From Streptomyces sp. SLBN-31 (GTDB taxonomy: Bacteria > Actinomycetota > Actinomycetes > Streptomycetales > Streptomycetaceae): a stretch of DNA of 64,000 nt. A program made the position numbers and the translations under genes. The notes beneath the pieces are model-generated. The model saw nothing but the letters and a program-made list of their open reading frames with translations. It did not search any database and was not told the DNA's origin. The number at the start of each line of letters is the position of its first letter. Within the stretch, counting starts at the first letter, position 1. This document shows, piece after piece, positions 61,607 through 64,000 of this stretch. Where the stretch lies: contig NZ_VFNC01000001.1 of the NCBI RefSeq assembly GCF_006715395.1, positions 620,001-684,000 of the forward strand, in the 5' to 3' direction.

Positions 61607-62887
61607 GTGAAGCGCAAGCTGGCAGCCGCGATCGGTATCGCGGGCATGATGGTCTCGGTCGCTGCGTGTGGGGGCGGCGACGACAAGAGCTCGACGTCCG
61701 GCACCGACGCCAAGGAGCTGACGGTCTGGCTCACCGTCGATGCCCAGAACAACTGGCCGAACCTGGTGAAGGCGGCCGACGCGGCCGTGCAGAAGAAGCA
61801 CCCCGGCATCAAGATCAAGCACGAGTACTACGGCTGGCCGGACAAGAACACCAAGCTCGACGCGGTCCTCGCCACCGACAAGGCGCCGGACGTGGTCGAG
61901 ATGGGCAACACCGAGATGCTCGGCTACATGGTCAAGGGCGCCTTCGCCCCTGTGGACGCGTCGAAGTTCGCGGGCTCCTCCGCCTGGCTCGACGGCCTCA
62001 AGGCCTCGGTGACGTACGAGGGCAAGACCTACGGTGTGCCGTACTACGCCGGCGGCCGCGTCGCCAACTGGCGCAAGGACCTCTTCGCCTCGGTCGGCGT
62101 GAAGTCCGCGCCGAAGACGTACGCCGAACTGACCGCCGCCCTCGACAAGGTGCAGAAGAAGGAGGGGAACAAGTTCTCCGCCTGGTACCAGCCCACCCGT
62201 GACTGGTACGCGGCCATGTCCTTCGTCTACGACGCCGGCGGCTCCATAGCCAAGGAGGAGGGCGGCCAGTGGAAGGCCAACCTCTCCTCGCCCGAGTCGA
62301 TCAAGGGCCTGACCGAGTTCAAGAACGTCGTCGACAAGTACATGCACGGCGACAAGACCAAGGACGAGTCCGACCGTTACATCGTCTACGGCCAGGGCAA
62401 GTCGGGCATGATCTTCGGCGCGGCGTGGGAGGGCGCGACCTCCGCCGACCCGAAGAACGACAAGACCGGCAAGCTCAAGGACAACCTCGAGAACTTCGTG
62501 ATGCCCGGTCCGTCCGGCAAGAACATGCCCGTCTTCCTGGGCGGTTCGGACCTCGCCATCCCGGTCAAGTCCAAGGCGCAGGGCGTCGCCGCCGAGTGGA
62601 TCAACGCCTTCACCGGCCCCTCCGGCCAGAAGGGCCTGATGGCCAAGGGCAACCTGCCCAACAACAAGACCGACCTCGCGACACTCAAGAACGACCCCGC
62701 GACGGCGGTCCCGGCCACCGCGGCCGAGTCCAACTGGTTCGTCCCGATGGCGCCCGGCTGGGGTCAGGTCGAGAAGGCCCAGGTCCTGCAGACGATGCTG
62801 CAGAGCATCGGCACCGGCAAGAAGTCGGTCGAGGCCGCCGCGAAGGATGCGGACACCGCGATCGACAAGGTCATCAACACCAAGTGA
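61607..62887 (+). CDS. dasA: Chitobiose ABC transporter substrate-binding lipoprotein DasA
   Basis: A 426-residue extracellular lipoprotein that binds N,N'-diacetylchitobiose for import. The signal peptide ends in VAAC with Cys21. The mature part is a two-lobe family-1 sugar-binding fold (ELTVWLTVDAQNNWPNLV; APDVVEMGNTEMLGYM; GVPYYAGGRVANWRKDLF). The GTG at 61607 is 5 nt after GAGGAGGG; the frame continues upstream to a TTG/ATG at 61550 without SD. Control by DasR through sites 3 and 4. A hairpin after the stop probably limits read-through into dasBC. Confidence 0.95.
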   Translation: MKRKLAAAIGIAGMMVSVAACGGGDDKSSTSGTDAKELTVWLTVDAQNNWPNLVKAADAAVQKKHPGIKIKHEYYGWPDKNTKLDAVLATDKAPDVVEMGNTEMLGYMVKGAFAPVDASKFAGSSAWLDGLKASVTYEGKTYGVPYYAGGRVANWRKDLFASVGVKSAPKTYAELTAALDKVQKKEGNKFSAWYQPTRDWYAAMSFVYDAGGSIAKEEGGQWKANLSSPESIKGLTEFKNVVDKYMHGDKTKDESDRYIVYGQGKSGMIFGAAWEGATSADPKNDKTGKLKDNLENFVMPGPSGKNMPVFLGGSDLAIPVKSKAQGVAAEWINAFTGPSGQKGLMAKGNLPNNKTDLATLKNDPATAVPATAAESNWFVPMAPGWGQVEKAQVLQTMLQSIGTGKKSVEAAAKDADTAIDKVINTK

Positions 62888-62894
62888 CCTGCAA

Positions 62895-62922
62895 GCGGGG
62901 TTCCGTCTCGGCGGAACCCCGC
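62895..62922 (+). terminator. Attenuating hairpin between dasA and dasB
   Basis: An 11-bp perfect stem (62895-62905 with 62912-62922), 6-nt loop, no strong U tract. It would allow more dasA than dasBC transcript, as usual for binding-protein genes. Confidence 0.65.
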
Positions 62923-62959
62923 TGTCCGTACGACCTGAGGGACCGCTGAGGAGCGCGCG

Positions 62960-63949
62960 ATGAGTGCCGCAGACACCACCACCCCTGCCAAGGTGCCGCC
63001 GCCGCGGCAGGCGCCGCCACCACCGCCGGTCGCCAAAACCCCCCGCAGAGGCGGGACTTCGGGCGGCACGACCACGCCCTGGCTGCTGCTCGCGCCCTGT
63101 CTGCTGATCCTGGCGCTGGTCCTCGGCTATCCGCTGGTCCGCCTGGTCACCCTGTCCTTCCAGAAGTTCGGCCAGTCCCAGCTGTGGGGCTTCCAGCCGG
63201 CCGACTGGGTCGGGTTCCACAACTTCAGCGGGGTGCTGAGCGACGGCGAGTTCTGGCAGGTCGTGCTGCGCACGATCGTCTTCGCGGCCGGCTCGGTCGT
63301 GTTCACGATGGTGCTGGGCATGTTGATCGCCCTGCTCCTGCAGCGGGTTTCCGGCTGGGTGAAGACGCTGGTCAACATCGCGCTGGTGGCCAGCTGGGGC
63401 ATGCCGATCATCGTCGCCACCACGGTCTTCAAGTGGCTGTTCGACGCCGACTACGGCATCCTCAACGCGCTGCTGAGCAAGCTCCCCGGCATGGACCTGA
63501 TCGGGCACAACTGGTTCGCCAGCGGCCCGCAGGGGCTCGCCGTGATCATGCTGCTGGTGGTGTGGGGAGCGGTCCCGTTCGTCGTCATCACCCTCAGCGC
63601 CGGCCTCACCCAGGTCCCGGCCGAACTGGAGGAGGCCGCCCGCCTCGACGGCGCGGGTTCCTGGGGCGTCTTCCGGTACGTCACCCTGCCCATCCTCAAG
63701 CCGATCATCGTGATGCTCACGACCCTGTCGGTCATCTGGGACATGGGCGTCTTCCCCCAGGTCTTCGTGATGCGCAACGGCCATCCCGAGCAGGAGTTCC
63801 AGCTGCTGACCACCTACTCCTACGACCGGGCCTTCGTGGTCAACGACTACGCGCAGGGCTCGGCGATCGCCCTGATCACCGTGGTGCTGCTGCTCGGCGT
63901 GGTCGCGGTGTACATGCGCCAGATGCTGAAGATCGGAGAGGTCGAATGA
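62960..63949 (+). CDS. dasB: Sugar ABC transporter permease DasB
   Basis: A 329-residue MalF-type inner-membrane permease with six or seven helices after a Pro-rich cytoplasmic N-terminus (residues about 10-40). The EAA loop that contacts the ATPase reads EEAARLDGAGSWGVFRYVTL. It works with DasA, DasC and the shared ATPase MsiK encoded elsewhere. The ATG at 62960 has GAGGAG upstream. It overlaps dasC by 4 nt. Confidence 0.95.
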   Translation: MSAADTTTPAKVPPPRQAPPPPPVAKTPRRGGTSGGTTTPWLLLAPCLLILALVLGYPLVRLVTLSFQKFGQSQLWGFQPADWVGFHNFSGVLSDGEFWQVVLRTIVFAAGSVVFTMVLGMLIALLLQRVSGWVKTLVNIALVASWGMPIIVATTVFKWLFDADYGILNALLSKLPGMDLIGHNWFASGPQGLAVIMLLVVWGAVPFVVITLSAGLTQVPAELEEAARLDGAGSWGVFRYVTLPILKPIIVMLTTLSVIWDMGVFPQVFVMRNGHPEQEFQLLTTYSYDRAFVVNDYAQGSAIALITVVLLLGVVAVYMRQMLKIGEVE

Positions 63950-64000
63950 GTGGCACGATCGCTACGGGGCGGCGGCCCCGCAGGTCCAGGGCCGGCTGGA
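63946..64000 (+). CDS. dasC: Sugar ABC transporter permease DasC, N-terminal fragment
   Basis: Only the first 18 codons are in the window (MSGTIATGRRPRRSRAGW), a basic cytoplasmic start. The ATG overlaps the dasB stop (ATGA). Identity rests on position in the das operon. Confidence 0.8.
   Translation, partial: MSGTIATGRRPRRSRAGW

Overview
The window is chromosomal DNA from a Streptomyces species. The base composition is very GC-rich, many genes start with GTG, and genes are tightly packed with ATGA/GTGA overlaps. Gene order closely matches, from memory, the S. coelicolor chromosome from about SCO5187 to SCO5234: mycoredoxin, uvrD2, wblC, UPF0182, hisN, aroA, sigR-rsrA, def, the albaflavenone genes, nrdAB and the das genes. 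It is core chromosome, not a plasmid or phage. I saw no insertion sequence, integrase or CRISPR array. One stretch, about 30.9-39.2 kb, looks accessory and decayed.

Layout. 0-6.2 kb: peptidase end, nudC, mycoredoxin with its own SigR-type promoter, uvrD2, and the antibiotic-response regulator wblC behind a long leader holding an upstream ORF and an attenuator hairpin. 6.2-9.7 kb: ABC1 kinase, ThiF-like protein, divergent YgjP-type metalloprotease. 9.8-12.9 kb: a three-gene TerD/AIM24 operon. 13-22 kb: Nudix, DUF2342-type protein, SDR-like membrane protein, moaE, Lon-like PDZ protease, a giant UPF0182 membrane protein. 22.0-24.4 kb: two identical initiator tRNA genes flanking a Sel1-repeat protein. 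24.4-29.8 kb: Fur regulator, CBS protein, hisN, TetR, SMR exporter, rsgA, aroA.

30.7-39.2 kb is the most unusual region. It has a SigK/RskA pair, a second ECF sigma factor followed by a zinc-finger/Asp23 fusion and a small Asp23 protein, a frameshifted SUOX-fold molybdoenzyme, a fasciclin lipoprotein, an Asp23/membrane-anchor operon cut short at its 3' end, and an FAD oxidoreductase pseudogene. Four sites here share the bipartite motif CCAATCC-N17-GGAT, placed as promoters for sigK, the second sigma operon, the molybdoenzyme (leaderless start) and the FAD pseudogene. Together they look like one ECF regulon that is being lost: one gene has a single-base deletion, one has a nonsense codon, and a deletion has fused the convergent 3' ends of two operons. 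The gene set resembles the sigK locus of Mycobacterium tuberculosis.

39.3-47 kb: SRAP protein, alpha/beta hydrolase, the thiol-stress pair sigR-rsrA with a textbook SigR promoter and a second upstream start, two HD-domain membrane proteins, a TPR protein and peptide deformylase. 46.9-49.4 kb: eizA-cyp170A1 for albaflavenone. 49.4-56 kb: GlxA-type regulator, small membrane protein, lipoprotein, nucleotidyltransferase-like protein, and nrdAB under NrdR boxes plus a cobalamin riboswitch. 56-60.5 kb: MctP-like symporter with its small partner, cstA-ybdD. 60.5-64 kb: dasR and dasABC, with four DasR operators between dasR and dasA; dasC runs off the window.
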